Below, in pieces: positions 55,035 through 64,000 of a stretch of DNA of 64,000 nucleotides (positions within the stretch are counted from its first letter, which is position 1; every line of letters starts with the position of its first letter). The position numbers were made by a program, and so were the translations under genes. Under the pieces are notes generated by a model. That model made no database searches and had not been told where the DNA came from. It worked only from the letters and a program-made list of their open reading frames with translations. Location: assembly GCF_050947875.1 (NCBI RefSeq), contig NC_134571.1, positions 225,318,024-225,382,023 on the forward strand, read 5' to 3'. This stretch comes from Dermacentor variabilis (lineage: Eukaryota; Arthropoda; Arachnida; Ixodida; Ixodidae).

Positions 55035-57076
55035 TCAATCTCCGCTTTTTCAGACAATTCCTAGTAACCACATTAATCAGTGTCCTGCGTTACTGGTCGT
55101 CCTTGATTCCAGCGTCCTCGGCACCCGATATGACTTAATTTCAACGTGCGCTTGCACTCATTGTGAGCGCAATTAGGCTTGGGAGTTCTGTACTGCCTGC
55201 AGCGTCTATGCGGACTGCACGTAACTTTCAACGAGCAACATATAAAGACGGACAGAACGGCACTAATTCAACCAGTAGTTGCAGCAGCATCTGCGCTTTT
55301 TTAGACAATTCTTCTTGCCACCACGTTAATCAGTTGCCTGAGCTTGTGGTCGTCCTTGGTTCCTTTGTCCTCGGCGCCCGAAGAGGTTTAACTTCAATGC
55401 GCGGTTGCACTTTTTTGAGAGCGAATTCAGTTGTATGCGCCCTGTACTGCCTGCTGCGTCTGTGCGGGCTGCACGTGACTGTCAACTAGCACCATATAAG
55501 CACGGACACAACGGCACTCATTGCAATAACAGTTGTGGTGGCATCTCCGCTTTTTCAGACAATTCTTCACCACGTTAATCAGTTGCTTATGTCCGTGGTC
55601 GTCCTTGGTTCCTGCGTCCTCGGCGTCGGACGTGGCTTAATTTCAACGTGCGGTTGCACTCACTACAAGAGCATAAAAGCGTCTTCGTCCTGTATTGCCT
55701 GCTGCGTCTGTGCAGACTACACATGACTTTCAAAGAGCAAGATATCAAGATGGAGACAATCACTTCACAATCACACAAGCAGCAGTGGCGGCGGCATCTA
55801 CGCTTTTTCAGATAATTCTTCTTGCCATCACGTTAATCAGTTGCCAGTGCTCGTGGTCTTCCTTGATTCCTGCGTCCTCGGCACCCGACGTGGCTTAATT
55901 TCGATGTGCAAATGCACTCATTGTGAGCGCATTCAGGCGTATGCGTCTGGCCCTCCCTGCTGCGTCTGTGTGGACTGAACGTGACTATCAACGAGCGCTA
56001 TATAAAGATGGACACAACGGCATTTACGCCAGCAGGAGTGGCGGCGGCACCTCCGTCTGTTCAGACAATTCTTCTTCACCACCTTAATCAGTTACCTCGG
56101 TGCGTGGTCACCCTTGATTCCTGCGTCCTCGGCGCCCGACGTGGCTTAATTTCAAAATTCCGTTGCACTCACTGCGAGTGCATAAAGGCGCCTTCGTCAT
56201 GTACTGCCTGCTGCGTCTGTGCGGACTACAATTGACTATCAACGAGCACCATATAAAGATGGACAGAACGGCACTTACTCCAGCAGCAGTGGCAGCCGCC
56301 TCTCCACTTTTTCAGACAATTCTTCTTGCGAACACGTTAATCAGTTGCCTGTGTTCGTGGTCGTCCTTGATCCCTGCGTCCTCGGCGCCCGACGTGGCTT
56401 AATTTCGACATTCCGTTGCACTCACTGCGAGTGCATAAAGGTGCCTTCGTCATGTACTGCCTTCTGCGTCTGTGCGGAATGGACGTGACCATATACGAAC
56501 ACCATATAAAGGTGGACACAATGGCACTTACTCCAGCAGCATTTGCGGCGGCATCTACGCTTTTTCAGACAATTCGTCTTGCCACCACGTTATCAGTTGC
56601 CTGTGTTTGTGGTCGTCCTTGATTCCTGCGTCCTCGGTGGCTTAATTTTGATCTCCGGTTGCACTCATTGTGTGCGCATTCTGGCGTGTGCGTCCTGTAC
56701 TGCCTGCTGCGTCTTTGCGGACTACACGTGACTATCAACGAACACCATATAAAGGTAGACACAACGGTACTTACACAAGCCGGAGTCGGCAGCATCTCCG
56801 CTTGTTTAGACAATTCTTCTTGCCACCACATTAATCAGTTGCCTGTGTTCGTGGTCGTCCTTGATTCCTGCGTCCTCGGCGCTCGACCTGGCTTAATTTT
56901 GATGTGCGGTTGCACTCATTGTGTGCGCATTCAGGCGTGTGCGTCCTGTACTGCCTCCTGCGTCTTTGCGGACTACACGTGACTATCAACGAGCACTATA
57001 TAAGGATGGAAACAACGGCACTTACTCCAGCAGCAGTTGCGGCGGCATCCACGTTTTTTCAGACAATACTTCTTGC
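55035..57076 (+). repeat. Satellite array 2, period about 250 bp
   Basis: Eight head-to-tail monomers of the same satellite as 15052-16440. The anchor (CATATAAAGATGGACACAACGG variants) lies near 55251, 55504, 55753, 56011, 56261, 56513, 56757 and 57008, giving spacings of 244-258 bp. Each unit carries TTTTTCAGACAATTCTTCTT, GTCCTTGATTCCTGCGTCCT and GGCTTAATTTC blocks and a TGCACTCA..TGAGTGCA-type hairpin. The array is cut on the right by a PLE 3' end at about 57077. Confidence 0.9.
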
Positions 57077-57232
57077 ATATTGAAAAGATTTTGCGCCAAA
57101 AAAACAACACATGAAAGAGGACAACACCACGTGCGCTACTTCAACTGTTGAATGAGGGTGAAAGCACTCGACATATATAGCCCTGCAAACCACCGCGCAT
57201 GCGTACAAGGCAACATGGAGTACAAAGTTTTA

Positions 57233-58215
57233 TCAAAGTAGGCGTGATAGAAACTTGAGCTCAGCCTCGTAAAGAAAAACTGATGTATCACTAACACAGT
57301 TAGGACCCGCTTTCTTGATGTAGAAGGCTTCCAACGTTTTACGCGATGTCTGATGTTTGCCTCTACCCAAAATCCTCGCTTTGCGGAACCGTGGAACACA
57401 ATCGGTGCAAGTACTGCAGTGATCCACAAGTCGCTCACCTTCATTATTTTTTATACCTTTTGCATGCTCCCTAAGCCGGTCGTTGACACAACGCCCCGTC
57501 TGTGCAATGTAGTATTTCCCGCAGGACAGAGGAATTTCATATACGACGTTTGTGGCACACTTTAAGAAACGCTGGCCATGCTTCTTCTGACAGCCAGGCA
57601 TTTGGCTTTCGCAAGTTATGCGACGGCTTAGCTGGGCAAGCTTCTGGGGAGCGGAGAGCACCACCGATACATTATACCGGTTTGCCACTTTTTTCAGGCT
57701 GTGCGTGACTTTATGGATGTATGGTACCACTACAGGCCACTCTTTTTTCTTCGGCTCTAGCCTGCTTACCCCAGCCTTCACCTTCTTCAAAAGCGTTTCT
57801 GCCACAGTGACCAAGACCGACTCAGGGAAGCCAGCTGCAACGAGCCTGCCCAATTGGTGGTCAAAACTTCCTTGCATCTCATGCACACACGACTTCCGGA
57901 GCGATGACTCCAGGTAGAGGTTGGCGATGCCTTTTTTTACTACCTTTGATTGGGCCGAATTGTACGGCAGGAGCCCTTTTTGCGCACGAGGGGAGTAAGC
58001 CCAACAAATGTGCCCATCTGAAAACTTTAACTGTAAATCTAAAAACTGAAGCAAACCATTATCTGGTAGCTCATAAGTAAAACATAGCCCTTTCCCCAGG
58101 TTTCTAAAATCTTCTAAAACACTGCTCACTGTAGCCTCATTCGAAACGGAACACTCCTTGTTTAAAACCACTAAAGAGTCGTCCATGTAACGAAACACTT
58201 TAAGGACTTTGTCAT
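57233..58215 (-). pseudogene. PLE reverse transcriptase C-terminal part and GIY-YIG endonuclease
   Basis: From the insertion point the frame gives DKVLKVFRYMDDSLVVLN (RT motif C, YMDD), then LQFLDLQLKFSDGHICWAYS, the linker PVVVPYIHKVTHSLKKVANR, a Cys/His-rich segment (CESQMPGCQKKHGQ) and the GIY-YIG core VVYEIPLSCGKYYIAQTGR with VNDRLREHAKG and ERLVDHCSTCTDC. It ends SVFLYEAELKFLSRLL. The YIG position reads YIA. There is no stop between the insertion point and the natural end at 57233, so only the LTR insertion and 5' truncation kill this copy. Confidence 0.85.
58211..58215. other. Left target site duplication (GTCAT) of the LTR element
   Basis: GTCAT at 58211-58215 is repeated at 62777-62781 on the other side of the element. 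Removing one copy and the element restores the PLE frame across FINDKVLKV. Confidence 0.95.
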
Positions 58216-59008
58216 TGTCACGCGTATGGTAACGCCTGGTACGCTTGCTTGAGCGAGCGGAAGGAACACACGAACGCAAGATGCAATACACACGTAACAT
58301 TCATTCAATCGGCTATTTTAGTAACAGGAACAGACGGTCAGATTCAACACTTATCACACACGGAATGCGTCCACCCTTGTTCAGCTTTCCGCTCACACTA
58401 CCACGTTTACAAACGTCTGTGCGGCGGTCGTCTATTCGCTGTAGTAGTGGCGCTTACAGTACCGGTTTGGTTCGACGCGAGTATCGGCGTCCCCCCCGGT
58501 CTGTGGTCCGTCGATGCGATCTGGTCGTCGTCAGTCGTTGTTAGTGTCCGGCGTCCCCGATGCCCCCGGCCGACGTGACGAAGGCACGGTCGCTGCGGGT
58601 CTGTCGCGCTCCGGCAGAGCGCGGCTCGTGCCGGCTAGCGCTCCCGGTGCTCGCCGGCCCAGCGTAGTTCTCCGGACGGGACAGTGACTGGCTGTAGCCA
58701 GCCTCCGCGCGTCCACGGTCAGCGGCACAAACGCTGACGTGTCCTGGCGGGTAGGTCCGGGCCAGCGGTAGTTCCGACGTCGGACATCTGCTCGCCGAGC
58801 CTGGTACTCGGGCGGGGCGTCGATGTGTCGCCTAGGACTTGGGGCAGGACCCAGAGAGGCGATCTCCGGCCGTCTTCTCCTGGAACGCTGCGCCCGGCCA
58901 CCACGTCCTTTCCTGCGCGCGCCCCTTCTCCAAGATGGCGGCTCCACGCGCCCGCTCCACTCCTTCTTCCTCGTCCTCTTTCTTCGTTAACGCTTGTCAC
59001 TCCTGACA
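58216..59008 (-). repeat. 3' LTR (left) of the Gmr1-like element
   Basis: Starts TGTCACGCGTATGGTAACGC and ends TCACTCCTGACA. GC-rich middle. It differs from the other LTR at, for example, ATGGTAAC/ATGTTAAC near the start and CCTTCT/CCATCT near the end. Confidence 0.95.
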
Positions 59009-59475
59009 ATGGCCCCCTTGTTTTCCGAGTTTTCGCTCCGCGAAAACTTCCTTCACTGCTCGTCACCACTTGGGTTTAAGACACTGCACTTCCACTTCAC
59101 CACACCATATAACTTCACTGCGCCACTTCTTCACCCATCACTGCATTTCACCGCGCTTCACTGTACTACACCACCTGTAACTTCACTTCGTCGTTTCTTC
59201 ATTCACACATCACTACACTTCACCGCACTCCACTACACCCACGCGCACATCACGTACATTTCTGTCAAATCTTAACGATACGTCAGTGTCAACGACAGCA
59301 CCATTCACAATGCATTCTCTTCCACGAGTGTTTTTAGGAAGACTCCTCAGAAGCTCTAAACACTATATGCATGCGCCGCAAGGTGTTCCCGAGTATACGA
59401 ACATATTCACACAGTAAACACGTAAACGAACATATTCCGAAAAGTCAGTGATGTCCTTCGTTTCACGTTTACTCA
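59009..59475. other. 3' untranslated part of the Gmr1-like element
   Basis: A purine tract next to the LTR (minus AACAAGGGGGCCAT), then a CACTTCACC-rich low-complexity stretch (59085-59255) with no coding sense. Confidence 0.6.
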
Positions 59476-61917
59476 CTAAATCCGCGTACTCCTGCCTACC
59501 GGTTGTTGTCTGACATCGATACAGCCAGACAGGAAGCTGTGCACTAGTCCTGACTCTCGACGCTGGCGTCTCATCGCGACATTGCCTCGAGTAGAATGAT
59601 TTAGATGAAACCAGGAGTTGGGGCGGGACCCAGCCCTGCATGCCCGGGGCTTGTCAAAGTGGTCGGACACAGCGATGATGCGTCCATTGCTCTTCAATTC
59701 TTGAGTCCGTCTTTTCTCACATACGCTCGGTTTAGACATCATGCTTGTCATCTTCGACTTCTGAGGGATTATTTCTGTTGTTGGGATGTCTGCTTGGTAT
59801 GGACTTTCAGCAACCAACTCTGTGATGGCCGTTCCTGTGTCCGTTTGAAACGGTTGCTCCATAATAGGCGTAGTCCTTAGAGGTGCCTTCGATATCAACC
59901 ATTTTGTTGTGGTTCGCTGACATATATCGCAAGACCGCACAAACCGTTTAATGTCACTCTGCATGCACGGCCAAAAGAATTGTTCTGATACTCGGCTGGT
60001 AGTCTTCCTTACTCCTTGATGGCCAGCCATAATAGTGTCGTGCGCCAGCTCGAGCACTGCTCTTCGTAAACTCCCTGGCACTACTAGCTGTCGTGTTTCT
60101 CTTCCATCGTGAGTTCTGGCTATTCGGTAAAGTAATTCTCCCACCTTCTCAAACTTATGTACGACCCGGCTTCTCTTATTTGGAACACATTTCCCTAGAA
60201 TTTCAAAATACCGTCGCAGAGTACTGTCCGCTTCTTGCTTTTTCTTCATTTCCGTCGCGGTTATATCCATGGCGGTGCCTGAAGTGTTCTGTATACGGAC
60301 ATCTTTCCTCTCCTGGTTCCTTGTGCTTTTCTCTACTGACAATATCCTAGCTTCTCTGGTATACGGATCCGAACTTCTTTCGTTGTCTCTGCCACCGGCT
60401 TCGGTGGATTCATGCTCCGTCCTACTTGTAATTTGGATACTGGGAAAACTCCAGAGGGGATCTGGATCATCCACTCTTCTGACTCCTGGCACATTCCCAA
60501 GAATGACATCGTAAAGCGGTTCTTTGACGCACCGGGCTTCAATCCAACCCCAATAATAAGGCGCCAAAAGCAACACACGAGCCATAGGCATTCTCCGTAC
60601 TGTACCATCCGCCAATCGAACTGGTGCTTCTGTACCGGTGATATCTCTGTCCGACACCATGGATCGCCTTACCATAACAATGTTGGACCCGGTGTCTCTG
60701 AGTACTGACACTTTTCGTCCTTGCAGCACTCCCACTACTACTGGCATCGAGGTTTCCGGGTCTTCTGACCTCGGAACTGTCATGACAGCGCCTGCCTTGT
60801 CGCTGTACTCCGGCTCCATTTGTGTCCTGTCACCTTCGATGTGACTTTTGCTCGCAACAACACAGGCAGTCTTATTTTCTGAATTACCTCGGCAGGTTTG
60901 TATTGTATGTCCATGCCGTCCGCATCCCTCGCACTTCAACGTCGAACTGCGAGTCCGACCCAAGGGACAATTCACAGCCCGATGCCCTATCCTGTCACAC
61001 ATAAAACATTTGATTGTACTTCGAGTCTGTTCTCTCTCATCTGGCGTCTTTTTATCTTCCTTCCCCTTTCCCAAATTCTTTTGGCCTTGGGCTTCTAAAT
61101 AGCGGTCGGCGTGTTCAGATAGTTCCGCCACCGTCCTCAAGTTGCGTTCTTTCAGGAATATTGCCACGCCCTGATGACATGATCCTAGGAACTGTTCTGC
61201 AATCATCTTGTCCCTCAAGTCTTCAAACGTCTTCTCTATGTTAGCCATCTCCAACCAACGATCAAAGTAGTTGGAGATTCGTGCGGCGAATTGCTGACCC
61301 GTTTCATTTTCTTGTGGCTTGGAGTTTCGGAATTTATCCCTGAAACCTTCGGCCGTTAGTCTGAAGCGTTGTAGGAGAGCCTTCTTCACCTTGTCGTAAT
61401 CTAGTGCGTCAGTCGCTGACACCCGGCTGTACACGGCCAACGCTTCCCCCACGAGACACATACTCAATCCCGTCGCCCAGTCACTCTTCGGCCAGCCTTG
61501 TCCAGTTGCTATTCGCTCAAAACGTTGTATATAGGCATCTAGATCATCTCGCCTTTCGTCAAAGGGGGCGATAAGCTTTTGGGGACACACTGTCGCTATT
61601 CTCTGAGGTAGCACGTATGAGCTATTTCCTACCTCTTCTCCACTATTACTCATGCGCAGCTGCAATTTCTTTTCTGTAAGCTCTTTTTCCAAAATCAAAT
61701 TCCTATAGGCACGCTCGTCCGCATCCTTCGCTCTCTCCTCAGCGGCCTTGGCTCTCTCCTCAGCTGCCTTCGCTCTCTCCTCATCTTCCTTCGCAGCCTC
61801 TCGCGCCTCTGCGCGTTCTTCTCTTAATCGCTTCTGTTCCTCGTGATACAGTGCTATTATGGCCTCAGCCGACATGCCCGCGGCACTCCCTGCCGTCATC
61901 AAACGTTCAAGGTCCAT
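59476..61917 (-). CDS. Gag-Pro-partial Int polyprotein of the Gmr1-like element
   Basis: Open over 813 codons from MDLERLMTAGSAAGMS (61917); an upstream Met is less like the family start. A charged helix of repeated ERAKAAE units (about 61730-61800) precedes a SCAN-like Gag domain (LLQRFRLTAEGFRDKFRNSK, RISNYFDRWLEMA, LRDKMIAEQFLGSC). Then CFMCDRIGHRAVNC and CEGCGRHGHTIQTC knuckles (about 60905-61012), and a retropepsin with VSVLRDTGSNIVM (DTG at 60688-60696). An integrase finger follows (HDTIMAGHQGVRKTT, FVRSCDICQ; 59917-60050). After KAPLRTTPIMEQPFQTD (about 59835) the expected catalytic core is absent; about 120 unrelated-looking residues finish the frame. It could yield Gag and protease. 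Confidence 0.85.
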   Translation of the reverse strand: MDLERLMTAGSAAGMSAEAIIALYHEEQKRLREERAEAREAAKEDEERAKAAEERAKAAEERAKDADERAYRNLILEKELTEKKLQLRMSNSGEEVGNSSYVLPQRIATVCPQKLIAPFDERRDDLDAYIQRFERIATGQGWPKSDWATGLSMCLVGEALAVYSRVSATDALDYDKVKKALLQRFRLTAEGFRDKFRNSKPQENETGQQFAARISNYFDRWLEMANIEKTFEDLRDKMIAEQFLGSCHQGVAIFLKERNLRTVAELSEHADRYLEAQGQKNLGKGKEDKKTPDEREQTRSTIKCFMCDRIGHRAVNCPLGRTRSSTLKCEGCGRHGHTIQTCRGNSENKTACVVASKSHIEGDRTQMEPEYSDKAGAVMTVPRSEDPETSMPVVVGVLQGRKVSVLRDTGSNIVMVRRSMVSDRDITGTEAPVRLADGTVRRMPMARVLLLAPYYWGWIEARCVKEPLYDVILGNVPGVRRVDDPDPLWSFPSIQITSRTEHESTEAGGRDNERSSDPYTREARILSVEKSTRNQERKDVRIQNTSGTAMDITATEMKKKQEADSTLRRYFEILGKCVPNKRSRVVHKFEKVGELLYRIARTHDGRETRQLVVPGSLRRAVLELAHDTIMAGHQGVRKTTSRVSEQFFWPCMQSDIKRFVRSCDICQRTTTKWLISKAPLRTTPIMEQPFQTDTGTAITELVAESPYQADIPTTEIIPQKSKMTSMMSKPSVCEKRRTQELKSNGRIIAVSDHFDKPRACRAGSRPNSWFHLNHSTRGNVAMRRQRRESGLVHSFLSGCIDVRQQPVGRSTRI

Positions 61918-61961
61918 TCCGCTGCTCAAGACACACCGAGGCACGTGACAAAGTTAAAGGG

Positions 61962-61979
61962 ATCCTGGCAGGCTCGCCA
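61962..61979 (-). promoter_or_regulatory. Candidate primer-binding site
   Basis: On minus TGGCGAGCCTGCCAGGAT lies four bases inside the 5' LTR. It begins TGG like the complement of a tRNA CCA end; an Arg-type tRNA primer is possible but not verified. Confidence 0.55.
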
Positions 61980-61983
61980 ATGT

Positions 61984-62776
61984 TGTCACGCGTATGTTAA
62001 CGCCTGGTACGCTTGCTTGAGCGAGCGGAAGGAACACACGAACGCAAGATGCAATACACACGTAACATTCATTCAATCGGCTATTTTAGTAACAGGAAGA
62101 GACGGTCAGATTCAACACTTATCACACACGGAATGCGTCCACCCTTGTTCAGCTTTCCGCTCACACTACCGCGTTTACAAACGTCTGTGCGGCGGTCGTC
62201 TATTCGCTGTAGTAGTGGCGCTTACAGTACCGGTTTGGTTCGACGCGAGTATCGGCGTCCCCCCCGGTCTGTGGTCCGTCGATGCGATCTGGTCGTCGTC
62301 AGTCGTTGTTAGTGTCCGGCGTCCCCGATGCCCCCGGCCGACGTGACGAAGGCACGGTCGCTGCGGGTCTGTCGCGCTCCGGCAGAGCGCGGCTCGTGCC
62401 GGCTGGCGCTCCCGGTGCTCGCCGGCCCAGCGTAGTTCTCCGGACGGGACAGTGACTGGCTGTAGCCAGCCTCCGCGCGTCCACGGTCAGCGGCACAAAC
62501 GCTGACGTGTCCTGGCGGGTAGGTCCGGGCCAGCGGTAGTTCCGACGTCGGACATCTGCTCGCCGAGCCTGGTACTCGGGCGGGGCGTCGATGTGTCGCC
62601 TAGGACTTGGGGCAGGACCCAGAGAGGCGATCTCCGGCCGTCTTCTCCTGGAACGCTGCGCCCGGCCACCACGTCCTTTCCTGCGCGCGCCCCTTCTCCA
62701 AGATGGCGGCTCCACGCGCCCGCTCCACTCCATCTTCCTCGTCCTCTTTCTTCGTTAACGCTTGTCACTCCTGACA
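61984..62776 (-). repeat. 5' LTR (right) of the Gmr1-like element
   Basis: Same length as the left LTR and nearly identical, with TG and CA ends. The transcript would start here on minus. Confidence 0.95.
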
Positions 62777-62781
62777 GTCAT
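62777..62781. other. Right target site duplication (GTCAT)
   Basis: Partner of 58211-58215. Confidence 0.95.
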
Positions 62782-63238
62782 TAATAAAATGGTTAAAACG
62801 ATCGTGTAGAGAGCGATCGATGGATGATAAGATATTGCAAAGTATGGGGGCTATGCAAGAGCCTATGCATATGCCTTTCTTCTGCAGGTAAGGTTGTTCG
62901 TCAAACAAGATAAAAGTACTTCGGAGATAAAATTCTAAAAGGACTAAAAAGTTATCAACAGTGATACCAGTGCCGTTTTGGAAAGCCACTGGGCCGCTCC
63001 CGTCTATGCAATCTTTAACAGAGGCAAACAGGTCCGGATAGGGCACTGAATAAAAAAGGTCTCCTACATCAACAGAAAAAGCATAATCTATGTCATTCTT
63101 TTCTTCCAAAAAATGGGATACTTCCCCTGAACTTTCACTAAGAAAGGGATCAGTTATTACTAGGCTATTCAAACTTTTCTGAAGGAACTTACTCACGCAA
63201 TGTTGCCAGGTACCAGCTTCACTCACGATGGTACGGAG
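62777..63238 (-). pseudogene. PLE reverse transcriptase N-terminal part
   Basis: On minus the frame reads RTIVSEAGTWQHCVSKFLQK, DYAFSVDVGDLFYSVPY (RT motif A), then GTGITVDNFLVLLEFYL and QKKGICIGSCIAPIL (motif B), and SSIDRSLHDRFNHFIND, where the LTR insertion splits it before motif C. No stop is seen. 5'-truncated at about 63238. Confidence 0.85.
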
Positions 63239-64000
63239 TCGTCCATCGATCGCTCTCTACACGATCGTTTTAACCATTTTATTAATGACAAAGTCCTTAA
63301 AGTGTTTCGTTACATGGAGGAATTTTTAGTGGTTTTAAACAAGCAGTGCTCCGTTTCGAATGAGCCTTCAGTGAGCAGTGTTTTAGATGATTTTAGAAAC
63401 GTGGGGAAAGGGCTATGTTTTACTTATGAGCTACCGGATAATGGTTTGCTTCAGTTTTTAGATTTACAGTTAAAGTTTTCAGATGGGCACATTTGTTGGG
63501 CTTACTCCCCTCGTGCGCAAAAAGGGCTCCTGCCGTACAATTCGGCCCAATCAAAGGTAGTAAAAAAAGGCATCGCCAACCTCTGCCTGGAGTCATCGCT
63601 CCGGAAGTCGTGTGTGCCTGTGATGCAAGGAAGTTTTGACAACCAATTGGGCAGGCTCGTTGCAGCTGGCTTCCCTGAGTCGGTCTTGGTCCCTGTGGCA
63701 GAAACGCTTTTGAAGAAGGTGAAGGCTGGGGTAAGCAGGCTAGAGCCGAAGAAAAAAGAGTGGCCTGTAGTGGTACCAGACATCCATAAAGTGACGCACA
63801 GCCTGAAAAAAGTGGCAAACCGGTATAATGTACCGGTGGTGCTCTCCGCTCCCCAAAAGCTTGCCCAGCTAAGCCGTCGCATAACTTGCTAAAGCCAAAT
63901 GCCTGGCTGTCAGAAGAAGCATGGCCAGCGTTTCGTAAAGTGTGCCACAAACGTCGTATATGAAATTCCTCTGTCCTGCGGGAAATACTACATTGCACAG
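63239..64000 (+). pseudogene. Second PLE copy, plus strand, 5'-truncated
   Basis: It starts at TCGTCCATCGATCGCTCTCT, equivalent to about 62826 in the minus copy, and reads SSIDRSLHDRFNHFIND straight into KVLKVFRYMEEFLVVLN. Motif C YMDD reads YMEE, so catalysis is lost. A TAA at 63890-63892 replaces the Glu codon after RRITC. The frame then resumes with SQMPGCQKKHGQRF and reaches the GIY-YIG start IPLSCGKYYIAQ at the window edge. It gives the uninterrupted form of the insertion site used by the LTR element. Confidence 0.85.

Larger units (their letters stand above)
58216..62776 (-). mobile_element. Gmr1-like Ty3/gypsy LTR element, internally deleted, recent
   Basis: LTRs of 793 bp at 58216-59008 and 61984-62776, TGTCACGCG to TGACA, about five mismatches by eye. 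The 2975-bp inside holds one long frame on minus: SCAN-type Gag, two zinc knuckles, protease, then an integrase HHCC finger. The integrase core, reverse transcriptase and RNase H are missing. Protease followed by integrase fits the Gmr1-like order (integrase before RT). Primer-binding-site candidate on minus starts TGGCGAGCCTGCCAGG (61979 leftward), four bases from the right LTR; purine tract at 59009-59022. It must have used helper proteins to move. Confidence 0.9.
57077..63238 (-). mobile_element. Penelope-like element, minus-strand copy, split by an LTR element
   Basis: Sequence outside the inserted LTR element (57077-58215 and 62777-63238) forms one PLE reading on minus: reverse transcriptase, then linker, then GIY-YIG endonuclease. 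The 3' end (TTTGCGCC near 57090) lies against the satellite. The 5' end is truncated inside the reverse transcriptase at about 63238, where it meets a second PLE copy in opposite orientation. Confidence 0.85.

Noticed and set aside
55163..56982. Cys-rich open frames (CTHCECIKAPSSCTACCVC type) repeated many times
   Set aside because: They recur once per satellite monomer, in both arrays, with frameshifts and no start or splice context. They are a by-product of the repeat and not toxin-like or secreted peptides.
58249..58578. Open frames inside the LTRs (RS-rich and others, also at 62013-62346)
   Set aside because: Present in both LTRs, GC-rich, no domain, and antisense to or in the regulatory part of the element.
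59085..59255. CACTTCACC-rich stretch as a separate satellite
   Set aside because: Irregular and confined to the untranslated part of the Gmr1-like element; treated as low complexity.

Overview
The window looks like repeat-rich nuclear DNA of an ixodid (hard) tick. This is inferred from the element mix: tRNA-derived SINEs of the tick type, RTE-clade and I-clade LINEs, Penelope-like elements (PLEs), Ty3/gypsy-type LTR elements, paired tRNA-like foldback elements and AT-rich long-intron DNA. I see no bacterial operons, rRNA genes or CRISPR arrays. The species cannot be fixed from sequence alone.

Layout. 1-5.4 kb: mostly featureless, with a paired tRNA-like element, a SINE and two phase-0 exon candidates on + (3604-3792, 4811-4912). 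5458-7265: a palindromic pair of PLE 3' halves. 8.57-8.79 kb: a degenerate GGGTGT repeat. 8.8-15.05 kb: an old, broken Ty3/gypsy element whose gag carries a roughly 310-bp MITE. 15.05-16.44 kb: a satellite with a period near 255 bp, closed by a PLE terminus. 16.7-18.0 kb: an RTE LINE head and a decayed PLE piece. 18.69-27.48 kb: a small spliced gene on the minus strand, the best candidate for a live host gene, with RTE, foldback, MITE and SINE insertions in its introns. 30.05-47.57 kb: a five-exon, transposase-derived pseudogene on +, with a near-complete antisense I-clade LINE (36.3-41.76 kb) and SINEs in its introns. 49.8-52.8 kb: LINE and SINE debris and a 78-bp foldback hairpin. 54.4-54.8 kb: a CCCACC-rich cryptic minisatellite. 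55.03-57.08 kb: a second array of the same satellite, again closed by a PLE 3' end. 57.08-64.0 kb: two PLE copies joined head to head, one split by a young Gmr1-like LTR element (58216-62776) with 793-bp LTRs and a perfect 5-bp target duplication.

How the parts relate. Nothing here forms a working pathway; the logic is nested insertion. The clearest order is satellite, then PLE, then the Gmr1-like LTR element. The most unusual themes are (i) PLEs in which both 3' ends face outward, at two loci from different subfamilies and perhaps at a third minimal hairpin; (ii) two satellite arrays broken by PLE ends within about 22 bp of the same monomer position; (iii) two perfect palindromes that look like templated inverted insertions, one of which overwrote a reverse transcriptase motif; (iv) a recently moved LTR element with an integrase zinc finger right after protease but no integrase core, reverse transcriptase or RNase H. 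All family calls rest on motif reading by eye; no database search was possible.
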